Source: Xylanimicrobium pachnodae JCM 13526 = NBRC 107786
GTDB lineage: Bacteria; Actinomycetota; Actinomycetes; Actinomycetales; Cellulomonadaceae
NCBI GenBank assembly: GCA_001592145.1
Contig: BCWJ01000003.1
Span: 1 to 64,000, forward strand
DNA length: 64,000 bases
Reading direction: 5' to 3'
The position numbers and the translations under genes were made by a program. The notes under the pieces were generated by a model. The model did not search any database and was not told where the DNA came from. It saw only the letters and a program-made list of their open reading frames with translations. Within the stretch, counting starts at the first letter, position 1. Every line of letters begins with the position of its first letter. Shown here piece after piece: positions 17,924 through 25,897 of the stretch.

Positions 17924-18688
17924 TCAGCGCACGAGCCAGCCGCCGTCGACGGGGATGATCGCCCCGTTGAGGTAGTCCGACGCCGCAGACGCCAGGAACA
18001 CGACGGTGCCCTGGAGGTCGGCGGGGGTGCCCCACCGACCGGCGGGGATGCGCTCGAGGATCGAGGCGGCCCGGGCCTCGTCGCTGCGCAGCGGGGCGGT
18101 GTTCTCGGTGCTCATGTACCCCGGGGCGATGGCGTTGGCGTTCACCCCGACGGCGGCGAGCTCGTTCGCGAACGCCTTGGTCAGCCCGGCCACCGCGTGC
18201 TTCGAGGCGGTGTACCCGGGCACCAGGATCCCGCCCTGGAAGGACAGCATCGAGGCGATGTTGATGATCTTGCCCGAGCGCTGCGCGGTGAAGTACCGGG
18301 CGGCCGCCTGCGACAGGTGGAACACCGCGTCCAGGTTCACGGCGAGCACGTCGTCCCAGTCCTGCGCGGAGTGCTCGACGACGGGGGCACGCCGGATGAT
18401 GCCCGCGTTGTTGACCAGGATGTCGATGCGCCCGAGCGTCGCGACCACCGCGTCGACCGACAGCGCCAGCTCGGCGGGTGACGCCTCGCGAAGATCCTGG
18501 GTGATGACGTGCACCCGCCGCCCCAGGGCTGCGACCTGCGCGGCGGTCTGCTCCGGTGGCGAGGAGCTGACCAGGGCGACATCGGCTCCCGCCTCCGCGA
18601 GCGCCAGCGCCGCACCCTGCCCCAGGCCGCGGCTGCCACCGGTCACCACGGCAACCTTCCCGTCGAGGCGGAACGAGTCGAGGATCAT
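17924..18688 (-). CDS. kduD: 2-deoxy-D-gluconate 3-dehydrogenase (KduD-type SDR)
   Basis: A classical short-chain dehydrogenase of 254 residues that reduces 2,5-diketo-3-deoxygluconate to 2-keto-3-deoxygluconate. The cofactor motif is TGGSRGLGQ, the structural motif NNAG, and the catalytic Ser-Tyr-Lys lies in IASMLSF and YTASK. AIAPGYMSTENTAPLR is a KduD-like segment. GGAAGGA precedes the ATG. It is separated from the binding-protein gene by a strong hairpin. The final steps (KDG kinase and aldolase) are not in this window. Confidence 0.93.
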   Translation of the reverse strand: MILDSFRLDGKVAVVTGGSRGLGQGAALALAEAGADVALVSSSPPEQTAAQVAALGRRVHVITQDLREASPAELALSVDAVVATLGRIDILVNNAGIIRRAPVVEHSAQDWDDVLAVNLDAVFHLSQAAARYFTAQRSGKIINIASMLSFQGGILVPGYTASKHAVAGLTKAFANELAAVGVNANAIAPGYMSTENTAPLRSDEARAASILERIPAGRWGTPADLQGTVVFLASAASDYLNGAIIPVDGGWLVR

Positions 18689-18710
18689 GGTGTCCTTCCT
18701 TGAGGTGGGG

Positions 18711-18743
18711 GCGGGGTGAGGCCGGCACGTGGCCTCACCCCGC
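18711..18743 (-). terminator. Intercistronic hairpin between the SBP gene and kduD
   Basis: A perfect 13-bp stem (18711-18723 with 18731-18743) and a 7-nt loop, 16 bp past the SBP stop. In sugar-importer operons such hairpins keep binding-protein mRNA abundant relative to downstream genes; that role is inferred. Confidence 0.65.
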
Positions 18744-18758
18744 GCGATGCGTGGGTGG

Positions 18759-20105
18759 TCACTGACCGATGGCCTTGTTCACCTCGTCGATCCACCGCTG
18801 CGCCGCGTCGGCGGGCGTGATCTTGCCGAAGATGACGTCGGAGTTGATGCGGCCGGTGATGTCCGAGACCTCGCCCGATCCCTTCGGCGGGACGGGCTTG
18901 GAGTCGGCGAAGGTGCCGTCGTCGGTCAGCGACTCGATGAACGCGGCGCTGGTCTTGTCCGCGTCGGAGAGCTTGGGCAGGATCGCCTCGCGGACCTCGA
19001 GGTTGGCCGGCAGGCCGCGGTCGGTGAGGTTGATGTCACCGGCCGTCTGGGAGTTGAGCATGAAGTCGACGAACTTGGCCGCTTCGGCGGGGTGCTCCGA
19101 CTTGGCGGACACGGCGTAGTACATGGCGGCGCGCAGGTACTCGCCGGTGCGCTCGAACTCGGAGTCGCCGGGTGCGCGCAGCAGCGTGAGCGGGCGTCCC
19201 GCGCTCTTCTCGATGGCCGAGAGCTGGTTGGACCAGAACCAGGCCATCGCACCCTTGTTGGTCGAGGGCAGGGATCCGTCGACGCCGGCGCCCTGGATCT
19301 CCGTCGCCGTCTCCGCGGAGGGTTCGGCCTGCGACGCGATCTGGTCGACCGTGCGCTGGAACCACGACTCGATGGTCTCGGGCGAGACGCCGATCGCGCC
19401 GTCCTTGGTGAAGATCTCCTCACCGTGCTGCCGGGCGTAGATCGCCAGGACGGGCTCGATGAACGAGTAGTTCTGCACGCCGTAGGCGGACCCGCCGGTG
19501 GCGGCGGTGATCTGGGCCGCGATGTCGGAGTAGTCCTCCCACGTCCACGTCGTGTCGTCGGGCAGCGCGACGCCGGCCTGTTCGAACACTGCCGGGTCGG
19601 CGACCACGGCATGGACGTTGACGCCCGTGGCGATGCCGTACAGCGTGTCGTCGATCTTGCCCGTGTCGACGACGGACTGGTCGACCTTGCTGGTGTCGAC
19701 GTCGAGCGAGGCGAGGTCGGCGAGCAGGCCGCGGGACGCGTACTCGGTGAGGTAGCGGTCGTCCTGGGTCATGACGTCGGGCAGGTCGTTGCCCGCCGCC
19801 ATGACGTTCATCTTCTCGAAGTAGTCGTCCCACGAGGTCGACACGGGTTCGACGTGGATGTCCGGGTTCTCGGCCTCGAACGCGTCGATGATCTGCTGGG
19901 TCGAGGCGACGCGGGAGTCGGAGCCCCACCAGGCGAACTTGATGGTGACCTTCTCCCCGGAGCCGGCACCGTCGCCGGACGATCCCCCGTCCGCGGAGGT
20001 GGCACCGTTGCTCGTCGCGGCGCAGCTGGTCAGGCCGATCGCGAGCAGCGCGGCGACGGCGGCGGAGCCTGCACGCATGGCGCGTCGGTTCATGGACTGG
20101 GACAT
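18759..20105 (-). CDS. Carbohydrate ABC transporter substrate-binding lipoprotein
   Basis: A family-1 solute-binding protein of 448 residues. A basic start and hydrophobic segment end in the lipobox LTSC, followed by a Ser/Gly-rich linker; the mature protein begins around VTIKFAWWGSD. PDVMTQDDRYLTEYASRGLL and NKGAMAWFWSNQ are typical of the MalE/UgpB fold. It should bind pectic oligosaccharides or galacturonides, judged only from its neighbours. It follows both permease genes, unusual since binding proteins more often come first. Ribosome site AAGGAGAG. Confidence 0.92.
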   Translation of the reverse strand: MSQSMNRRAMRAGSAAVAALLAIGLTSCAATSNGATSADGGSSGDGAGSGEKVTIKFAWWGSDSRVASTQQIIDAFEAENPDIHVEPVSTSWDDYFEKMNVMAAGNDLPDVMTQDDRYLTEYASRGLLADLASLDVDTSKVDQSVVDTGKIDDTLYGIATGVNVHAVVADPAVFEQAGVALPDDTTWTWEDYSDIAAQITAATGGSAYGVQNYSFIEPVLAIYARQHGEEIFTKDGAIGVSPETIESWFQRTVDQIASQAEPSAETATEIQGAGVDGSLPSTNKGAMAWFWSNQLSAIEKSAGRPLTLLRAPGDSEFERTGEYLRAAMYYAVSAKSEHPAEAAKFVDFMLNSQTAGDINLTDRGLPANLEVREAILPKLSDADKTSAAFIESLTDDGTFADSKPVPPKGSGEVSDITGRINSDVIFGKITPADAAQRWIDEVNKAIGQ

Positions 20106-20123
20106 GTCTCTCCTTGGGTGAGG

Positions 20124-20143
20124 CCCTCGCGTCCGCGCGAGGG
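20124..20143 (-). other. Short hairpin between permease and SBP genes
   Basis: CCCTCGCG (20124-20131) pairs with CGCGAGGG (20136-20143) around a 4-nt loop, in the 72-bp gap. Probably an RNA processing or stabilising element. Confidence 0.45.
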
Positions 20144-20177
20144 GGTGACGCCGGTGTCGTGCGGGTGGGACTGGCTT

Positions 20178-21098
20178 CTACTTGATCCCGGTCGTGGCGA
20201 TGCCCTTGACGAGGTACTTCTGCCCGAACAGGAAGATCAGGAAGAGGGGGATGATGGTCACGATCGACATCGCGAACTGCGGCCCCCAGTTGCTGCCGGA
20301 TGTCGAGTCCGTGAACATCTTCAGCGCCAGCGGTGCCGTCTTGACGTCGTCGGACGTCAGGAAGATGAGCTGGCTGAAGAAGTCGTTCCACGTCCAGATG
20401 AACGTGAAGATCGCGGTGGTGGCCAGGGCCGGGACGGCCAGCGGCAGCATCACGCGCAGGAAGATGCGGGCGTGACCGCAGCCGTCCAGGCGGGCCGCCT
20501 CCTCCAGCTCGCGCGGGATGCCGCGGAAGAACTGGACCATGAGGAAGATGAAGAACGCGTCCGTGGCCAGCAGCTTCGGGACGATCAGCGGCCAGAACGT
20601 GTTGACGAGGTCGAGCCGCTGGAACATGACGTACTGGGGCACGATGATCACGTGGATCGGCAGCATGATCGTGATGAGCATGATCGTGAACCAGATGTTG
20701 CGGCCGCGGAACCGGAGGCGGGCGAAGGCGTAGCCGGCCATCGCGCAGGTGACCAGGTTGCCCAGCAGCGCCCCGCCCACGATGGCCAGCGAGTTGAGCA
20801 TGTAGCGGCCGAACTGGTAGGTCAGCGAGTTCCAGCCGACGCTGTAGTTCGTCCAGTCCCACTCGGACGGGAAGATGGACAGCTCGCGGAAGATCAGGCT
20901 CGTCGGCTTGAACGAGCTCCCGAGCAACCACAGCACCGGGTAGATCATCACCAGGCAGCCCAGGATCATGGCCGTGTGGCGGATCGCGGAGCCGGTGCGA
21001 CCGCGCCATCGGCCGCGGCGGCGCCGGGCGGGGACCTGGGCGGCCAGGTCGGTGGTCCGGGGGCGGAGCCCGCCGGGCGGCAACGTCGTCGTGGACAT
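20178..21098 (-). CDS. Carbohydrate ABC transporter permease (MalG type)
   Basis: A 306-residue inner-membrane subunit with six predicted helices, the first around MILGCLVMIYPVLWLLG. The EAA loop that docks the ATPase reads ELEEAARLDGCGHARIF. A basic, proline-rich N-terminal tail of about 35 residues precedes helix 1. GGAG lies just before the ATG. It pairs with the upstream permease 13 bp away. No ATP-binding subunit is encoded nearby, so a shared MsiK/MsmX-type ATPase is likely. Confidence 0.93.
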   Translation of the reverse strand: MSTTTLPPGGLRPRTTDLAAQVPARRRRGRWRGRTGSAIRHTAMILGCLVMIYPVLWLLGSSFKPTSLIFRELSIFPSEWDWTNYSVGWNSLTYQFGRYMLNSLAIVGGALLGNLVTCAMAGYAFARLRFRGRNIWFTIMLITIMLPIHVIIVPQYVMFQRLDLVNTFWPLIVPKLLATDAFFIFLMVQFFRGIPRELEEAARLDGCGHARIFLRVMLPLAVPALATTAIFTFIWTWNDFFSQLIFLTSDDVKTAPLALKMFTDSTSGSNWGPQFAMSIVTIIPLFLIFLFGQKYLVKGIATTGIK

Positions 21099-21111
21099 AC
21101 GAGGTCTCCTT

Positions 21112-22059
21112 TCAGTCCTCGTAGAAGACCCAGAACTTCGACAGCAGGAAGTTCGCTCCGGTCATGGCAAGGACGATGAGGACCAGCACCCAGGCCATGG
21201 CTGACGCGTAGCCCATGCGCAGGTTCTGGAAGCCCTCCTGGTAGAGGTAGAGCGTGTAGAAGAGGGTCGAGTCCGAGGGTCCGCCGGTGCCGCCGGAGAC
21301 GACGTAGGCCTGGGTGAACGCCTGGAACGCGGTGATGACCTGCATCACGAGGTTGAAGAAGATGATCGGGCTGAGCAGGGGGAGGGTCACCGAGCGGAAC
21401 TGGCGCCACTTCGAGGCCCCGTCGAGCTGGGCGGCCTCGTAGTACATGTCGGGGATCTGCCGCAGCCCGGCGAGGAAGATGACCATCGGAGACCCGAAGG
21501 TCCACACGTGCAGCAGCACGATGGTCCACAGCGCGGTGTCCGGGTTCGACACCCATCCCATGCCCTCGATGCCGAACACGCCCAGGGCCTTGTTGACGAG
21601 GCCGTCCTCTCCGAAGACCTGCCGCCACAGGATGGCGATGGCCACCGAGCCGCCCATGAGGGAGGGCAGGTAGACCACCGACCGGTAGAACGCGAGGCCG
21701 CGCATGCCCTGGTTGAGCAGCACGGCGATCGCGAGGGCCGCGACGAGCTGCAGCGGCACGCCCGTGACGACGTAGGTGAACGTGACCCGCAGCGACTGCA
21801 GCAGGCGTGGGTCGTGGACCATGTCGACGAAGTTCTGCAGGCCTACCCACTGCGGCGCGCTCAGCATGTCGTACCGGGTGAAGGACAGGTAGGCCGATGC
21901 GCCCAGGGGGAAGAGCGTGATGGCGAACAGGCCGAGGAACCACGGCGCGAGGAAGACCGCCGCGGCCCGGCCGTCCGACTTGCGGAGGTTGGTGACCGCG
22001 GTGGGCCGTGGACCCCTGCGCTTGGTGCTCAGCGTTCGCAGCTCGCTGATCGCGGACAT
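21112..22059 (-). CDS. Sugar ABC transporter permease (MalF type)
   Basis: A 315-residue permease, first gene of the pectin-uptake operon. Helix 1 is around AAVFLAPWFLGLFAITLF and the EAA loop reads MYYEAAQLDGASKWRQF. The ATG at 22059 is set by GAGGAAG; the frame is open upstream to 22221 but that stretch holds the promoter and operator. Transcription is probably controlled from 22107-22150 by the divergently encoded LacI-type protein. Confidence 0.93.
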   Translation of the reverse strand: MSAISELRTLSTKRRGPRPTAVTNLRKSDGRAAAVFLAPWFLGLFAITLFPLGASAYLSFTRYDMLSAPQWVGLQNFVDMVHDPRLLQSLRVTFTYVVTGVPLQLVAALAIAVLLNQGMRGLAFYRSVVYLPSLMGGSVAIAILWRQVFGEDGLVNKALGVFGIEGMGWVSNPDTALWTIVLLHVWTFGSPMVIFLAGLRQIPDMYYEAAQLDGASKWRQFRSVTLPLLSPIIFFNLVMQVITAFQAFTQAYVVSGGTGGPSDSTLFYTLYLYQEGFQNLRMGYASAMAWVLVLIVLAMTGANFLLSKFWVFYED

Positions 22060-22106
22060 GGACTCACTTCCTCGTGGGTAGACGCCACGACCTCGTGGCC
22101 CGGACA

Positions 22107-22150
22107 GGAACCGGTTTCCGTAAACTAGCGCCGAGTGAAAGTGATGGCAA
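22107..22150 (-). promoter_or_regulatory. Promoter and LacI-type operator of the permease-SBP-kdu operon
   Basis: On the minus strand TTGCCA (22150-22145) and TAGTTT (22127-22122) are spaced by exactly 17 nt. Immediately downstream, 22119-22107 is GGAACCGGTTTCC, a near-palindrome with the central C-G step usual for LacI-family operators. It covers the expected transcription start, so the regulator should repress. Confidence 0.65.
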
Positions 22151-22214
22151 GAGTTTCCAAAAGTCCGGGATCTGCTGGTGTCGAGCGAGGTCCCGGCCAG
22201 GGCTGCGAGCGCTG

Positions 22215-22262
22215 GTGACAACGGGGGCCCGGCTGCGCTAGCGTCTGAGAGAAACCCGTTTC
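22215..22262 (+). promoter_or_regulatory. Promoter and operator of the LacI-DUF6807 gene
   Basis: GTGACA (22215-22220) and TAGCGT (22239-22244) are 18 nt apart. GAAACCCGTTTC (22251-22262) is an inverted repeat just past the start site and shares its GTTTCC arm with the site at 22107-22119. Two related sites facing opposite ways suggest one protein controls both units and itself. Confidence 0.6.
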
Positions 22263-22278
22263 CAGATGCGGAGCGCAG

Positions 22279-24201
22279 ATGATGACGTATGAGGCCGCCG
22301 GTGGGGGGCGGGCCGGGGCGACGATCAGCGATGTCGCCCGCGCCGCGAACGTGTCGCGGGCGACCGTCTCACGCGTGATGAACGGGCGCCGCGTCGACCC
22401 CGAGCTCACCGAGCGGGTGCAGCGCGTGGCCGCCGAGCTCGACTACCGGCCGTCGGCTCTCGCCCGCTCGCTGTCGCTGGGGCGCACCCAGGCCGTCGGC
22501 GTCGTGGTCCCCGACCTGACCAACCCGATGTTCCAGGAGGTGCTGCGCGGCATCGCCAGCGGTGCGGACGCCGCCGGCTACGGGGTCGTCGTGGCCGAGA
22601 CCCAGGAGCGGCCCGAGCGCGAGCTCGACGCGGTGCGCTCGACCCGCTCACGCGTCGACGCGCTCGTCCTCGTGGCGCCGCGCTCCCCGGCCGAGGAGCT
22701 GGCGGCCATCGTCGCGCCCTCCCAGCCCACGGTGCTGGTCAACCGGATGCTCGACGACGCCGCCGTGCCCGGGGTGTCGGTCGACTACGGCGAGGCGATG
22801 TACGGCGCCGTCGAGCACCTGATCGACCTCGGGCATCGCTCGGTCGTCTTCCTGTCCGGACCGCAGCTGTCGGCGTCCAACGCCGAGCGCGTGCGCGGGT
22901 TCGAGGCTGCGCGCGCGACGTTCGGCGGGGTCAGCTTCATCGCCCAGCAGTGCGGCGCGACGATCGCCGACGGGTACGGCGCGGCCGAGGCGGTCCTCGC
23001 GACCCGTGCGACCGCGGTCGTCGCCTACAACGACCTCGTCGCGCTCGGGCTCCTGTGGCGCCTGCGCGAGCTGGGGGTCGCGGTGCCGGAGGCGCTCTCC
23101 GTGCTGGGCTTCGACGACATCGAGCTCGCCCAGTTCGGGACGCCGCCGCTGACCACCGTCTCCGTGCCGCGCGCCCGCCTCGGCGAGCGCGCGTGGAGCC
23201 GGCTCCTGGCGCTCATCGGCGACGACGACGCCGCCACGCAGCCCACGACCGAGCTGCTGCGGACCCACCTGGTGGTGCGCCAGTCGACCGGCCCGGCCCC
23301 GGGCGGCCTGCCGACCCGTGCCCCGATCGCGGGTGCCGCGGCCGAGCCCCGGTGGAGCAGCGACCTCCTGGGCCCGGTGGTCACCAGCGGTGACCTGCGC
23401 CTCGGGCGGTACCTGACCGGGGTGGACATGCGCGCCGAGCACGCCCCGCGCCCGTACCTGCACCCGGTCCGCACGCTGTCGGGCACGCGGGTCACCTCCG
23501 CCGCGCCGGCCGACCACCGCCAGCACCACGGTCTCTCGCTCGCGCTCCCGAACGTCTCGGGGACGAGCTTCTGGGGCGGGCGGGAGCGCGGGCAGCACCT
23601 CGCGCGTCACGGACGCCAGGTCTCCCGGTCGGGGCCGCAGCTCGACCCCGCGGACCCCGCGACCCTGCGCGACGAGATCGACTGGGTCGACGACGCCGGC
23701 GGGCGCCTCCTGCACGAGCACCGCAGCGTCGCCACCCGGCTCGTCCCAGGCGGCTGGGCGCTGCGCTGGGACAGCGAGCTCGAGGCGGTCCGCGACGTCG
23801 TCGTCGCGCGGCCGGCAGCGGCGGAAGCCCCGGGCTACGGCGGGATCTTCTGGCGGTTCGCGCCCGTCGACGAGTGCGCGGTCGCGGGGCCCGACGGCGT
23901 CGGCCCGGAGGCGACGCACGGCTCGCCCTCGCCCTGGATCTGTCTTGCGATGCGCCGGGGCCAGGCCTGGACCACCGTGGTGCTGGCCCAGGCCGGCCAG
24001 TACCCCTGGTTCGTGCGGACCGAGCCCTTCCTCGCTGCCGGGCCCTGTGTCGCCGGCGACGCCCCGGCCGAGCTCGCGCGCGGCGCCGTGCTGCGGCTCG
24101 GGCTGGCCGCACTGATCCTCGACGGCCTGCACACGCCTGCGGCGGTCGCCGACCGCTGGTACCCCGAAGCGGTCGCGCTCCTCGCCGCGCAGCCCGCATG
24201 A
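22279..24201 (+). CDS. LacI-family regulator fused to a DUF6807 (PmoA-like) domain
   Basis: The 640-residue product has two parts. Residues about 14-340 are a complete LacI repressor: HTH TISDVARAANVSRATVSRVM, the hinge region, then a periplasmic-binding-protein-like effector domain (AVGVVVPDLTNPMFQEVL, VLGFDDIELAQFGTPPLTTV). A linker of about 25 residues leads to about 275 residues resembling DUF6807, annotated as methane-oxygenase PmoA-like: RPYLHPVRTLSG near 390, then DHRQHHGLSLALPNVSG and SFWGG. DUF6807 proteins are often found in carbohydrate loci and resemble a carbohydrate-binding beta-sandwich; their activity is unknown to me. A normal LacI protein ends near 340, so the fusion nearly doubles it. 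The frame is continuous and there is no internal start signal at the junction. Confidence 0.85.
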   Translation: MMTYEAAGGGRAGATISDVARAANVSRATVSRVMNGRRVDPELTERVQRVAAELDYRPSALARSLSLGRTQAVGVVVPDLTNPMFQEVLRGIASGADAAGYGVVVAETQERPERELDAVRSTRSRVDALVLVAPRSPAEELAAIVAPSQPTVLVNRMLDDAAVPGVSVDYGEAMYGAVEHLIDLGHRSVVFLSGPQLSASNAERVRGFEAARATFGGVSFIAQQCGATIADGYGAAEAVLATRATAVVAYNDLVALGLLWRLRELGVAVPEALSVLGFDDIELAQFGTPPLTTVSVPRARLGERAWSRLLALIGDDDAATQPTTELLRTHLVVRQSTGPAPGGLPTRAPIAGAAAEPRWSSDLLGPVVTSGDLRLGRYLTGVDMRAEHAPRPYLHPVRTLSGTRVTSAAPADHRQHHGLSLALPNVSGTSFWGGRERGQHLARHGRQVSRSGPQLDPADPATLRDEIDWVDDAGGRLLHEHRSVATRLVPGGWALRWDSELEAVRDVVVARPAAAEAPGYGGIFWRFAPVDECAVAGPDGVGPEATHGSPSPWICLAMRRGQAWTTVVLAQAGQYPWFVRTEPFLAAGPCVAGDAPAELARGAVLRLGLAALILDGLHTPAAVADRWYPEAVALLAAQPA

Positions 24202-24255
24202 GCCGGCGGGACCAGACCCGCCGGCACCGACCCATCGACACTGAGGACGCCTGAC

Positions 24256-25887
24256 ATGACAACCGCCGACGCACCGCACCGAGGCGCTCTGCTCGTGCTG
24301 CACGAGGGCGATGACATCGCCGTGGCGACGGGCGACCTGCACGCGCGCGACTCCGTGGCCGTGGACGGCGGAACGCTGACCCTGCGCGGCGACGTCCCGC
24401 GGGGGCACAAGGTCGCCCTGGCGGACGTCCCGGTGGGGGCCGAGGTGCGCAAGTACGGGCAGGTGATCGGGCGGGCCACGGCCCCGATCACGCGCGGCGA
24501 CCACGTGCACGGGCACAACCTCGGGTTCGAGGAGGGCCACCGCGACCACCAGCTCGGCGGCGTGCACGCGACGCTGGAGGTCCCGCCCGGCCCGCGACCC
24601 ACCTTCCGGGGGTACCGCCGGTCCGACGGGAGGGTGGGCACCCGCAACTACGTCGCGATCCTCACCTCGGTCAACTGCTCGGCGTCGACCGCGAAGATGA
24701 TCGCCGCGCAGTTCACGCCCCAGGTGCTGGCCGACTACCCCGGCGTGGACGGCGTCATCGCCCTGACCCACCAGTCCGGGTGCGGCCTGGTGCCCGCCAG
24801 CGAGGGCGGGCGGATGCTGCTGCGCACCCTGCGCGGCTATGCGGCGCACCCCAACGTCGCCGGGCTGCTCGTGCTCGGGCTGGGCTGCGAGATGGTGCTG
24901 ACCGAGCAGCTCACCACGCGGGCCGGGACGGGGGTGTTCATCGGCATGCCCTCAGTGGGCACCCCGCCCCCGGCGGTCGACCCGGTGCTCGCGGACATCC
25001 CGGCGGACACCGTCGTCGAGTCGCTCACCATCCAGGAGGCGGGCGGTGTGCGTGCTGCCGTGGCCGCGGGCGTCGCCGCGGTGCGCCGGATGCTGCCCGT
25101 GGTCGCGGCGCGCGAGCGCACCGAGTGCGACGTGTGCGAGCTGGTCCTCGCCCTGAACTGCGGCGGCTCGGACGGGTACTCGGGCATCACCGCGAACCCC
25201 GCCCTCGGGTGGGCCTCCGACCGGCTGGTGGCCTACGGGGCGACGTCGGCCCTGGCCGAGACCCCCGAGGTGTTCGGCGCCGAGCACCTGCTCACCCGGC
25301 GGGCCACCCGGCCCGAGGTGGCCCGCCGCCTGCTCGACCGCATCGAGTGGTGGAAGGCGTACACGGCCGCCGGGGGCGGGAGCCTGGACAACAACCCCTC
25401 ACCGGGCAACAAGGCCGGTGGGCTGACGACGATCCTCGAGAAGTCGCTGGGGGCCGTGGCCAAGGGCGGGCGGGCCGATCTGGCCGCCGTGTACGAGTAC
25501 GCCGAACGGATGGCCCCGCACCAGGGGTTCGTGTTCATGGACACCCCCGGCTACGACCCCGTCTCCGTGACCGGTCTGGTCGCCGGAGGGGCGAACGTCG
25601 TCGTGTTCACCACGGGGCGCGGATCGGTGTTCGGGTGCCGCCCGACGCCGTCCATCAAGGTGGCGACGAACACCGCGACCTACACGCGCATGACCGAGGA
25701 CATGGACGTCAACGCGGGCCGCATCGTCGACGGGACCGCGAGCATCGAGGACGTCGGTCGCGAGATCTTCGACCTGATCCTCGCCACCGCCTCGGGCCAC
25801 CGGCCCGCGTCCGAGGAGCTGCAGATCGCCGGGCTGACCATCGGCACCGAGGAGTTCATCCCGTGGCATCTCGGAGCGGTGACGTGA
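24256..25887 (+). CDS. uxaA: UxaA/GarD-family altronate dehydratase
   Basis: Dehydrates altronate (from galacturonate) to 2-keto-3-deoxygluconate. The N-terminal SAF domain (about 1-100) contains HEGDDIAVATGDL and ends near GHNLGFEEG; the large C-terminal domain follows with TRNYVAILTSVNCSAST, ALTHQSGCGLV, ALNCGGSDGYSG and the TPGYDPVSVTG segment. It has 543 residues, a full-length single-chain enzyme. GarD (galactarate) and TalrD relatives are similar, so the exact sugar acid is inferred from the GH28 neighbour. No uxaB or uxaC is present here. Its stop overlaps the GH28 start inside a 12-bp duplication. Confidence 0.9.
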   Translation: MTTADAPHRGALLVLHEGDDIAVATGDLHARDSVAVDGGTLTLRGDVPRGHKVALADVPVGAEVRKYGQVIGRATAPITRGDHVHGHNLGFEEGHRDHQLGGVHATLEVPPGPRPTFRGYRRSDGRVGTRNYVAILTSVNCSASTAKMIAAQFTPQVLADYPGVDGVIALTHQSGCGLVPASEGGRMLLRTLRGYAAHPNVAGLLVLGLGCEMVLTEQLTTRAGTGVFIGMPSVGTPPPAVDPVLADIPADTVVESLTIQEAGGVRAAVAAGVAAVRRMLPVVAARERTECDVCELVLALNCGGSDGYSGITANPALGWASDRLVAYGATSALAETPEVFGAEHLLTRRATRPEVARRLLDRIEWWKAYTAAGGGSLDNNPSPGNKAGGLTTILEKSLGAVAKGGRADLAAVYEYAERMAPHQGFVFMDTPGYDPVSVTGLVAGGANVVVFTTGRGSVFGCRPTPSIKVATNTATYTRMTEDMDVNAGRIVDGTASIEDVGREIFDLILATASGHRPASEELQIAGLTIGTEEFIPWHLGAVT

Positions 25888-25897
25888 GCGGTGACGT
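25874..25897 (+). repeat. 12-bp tandem duplication at the uxaA/GH28 junction
   Basis: GAGCGGTGACGT occurs twice (25874-25885, 25886-25897). The uxaA stop (25885-25887) and the GH28 GTG (25884) sit exactly at the joint; a second GTG is present in copy 2 at 25896, out of frame. Confidence 0.85.

Noticed and set aside
18729-21179. An 816-codon plus-strand frame opposite the sugar-binding protein and permease
   Set aside because: Antisense to a lipoprotein with a lipobox and to a permease with an EAA loop; no domain in this frame.
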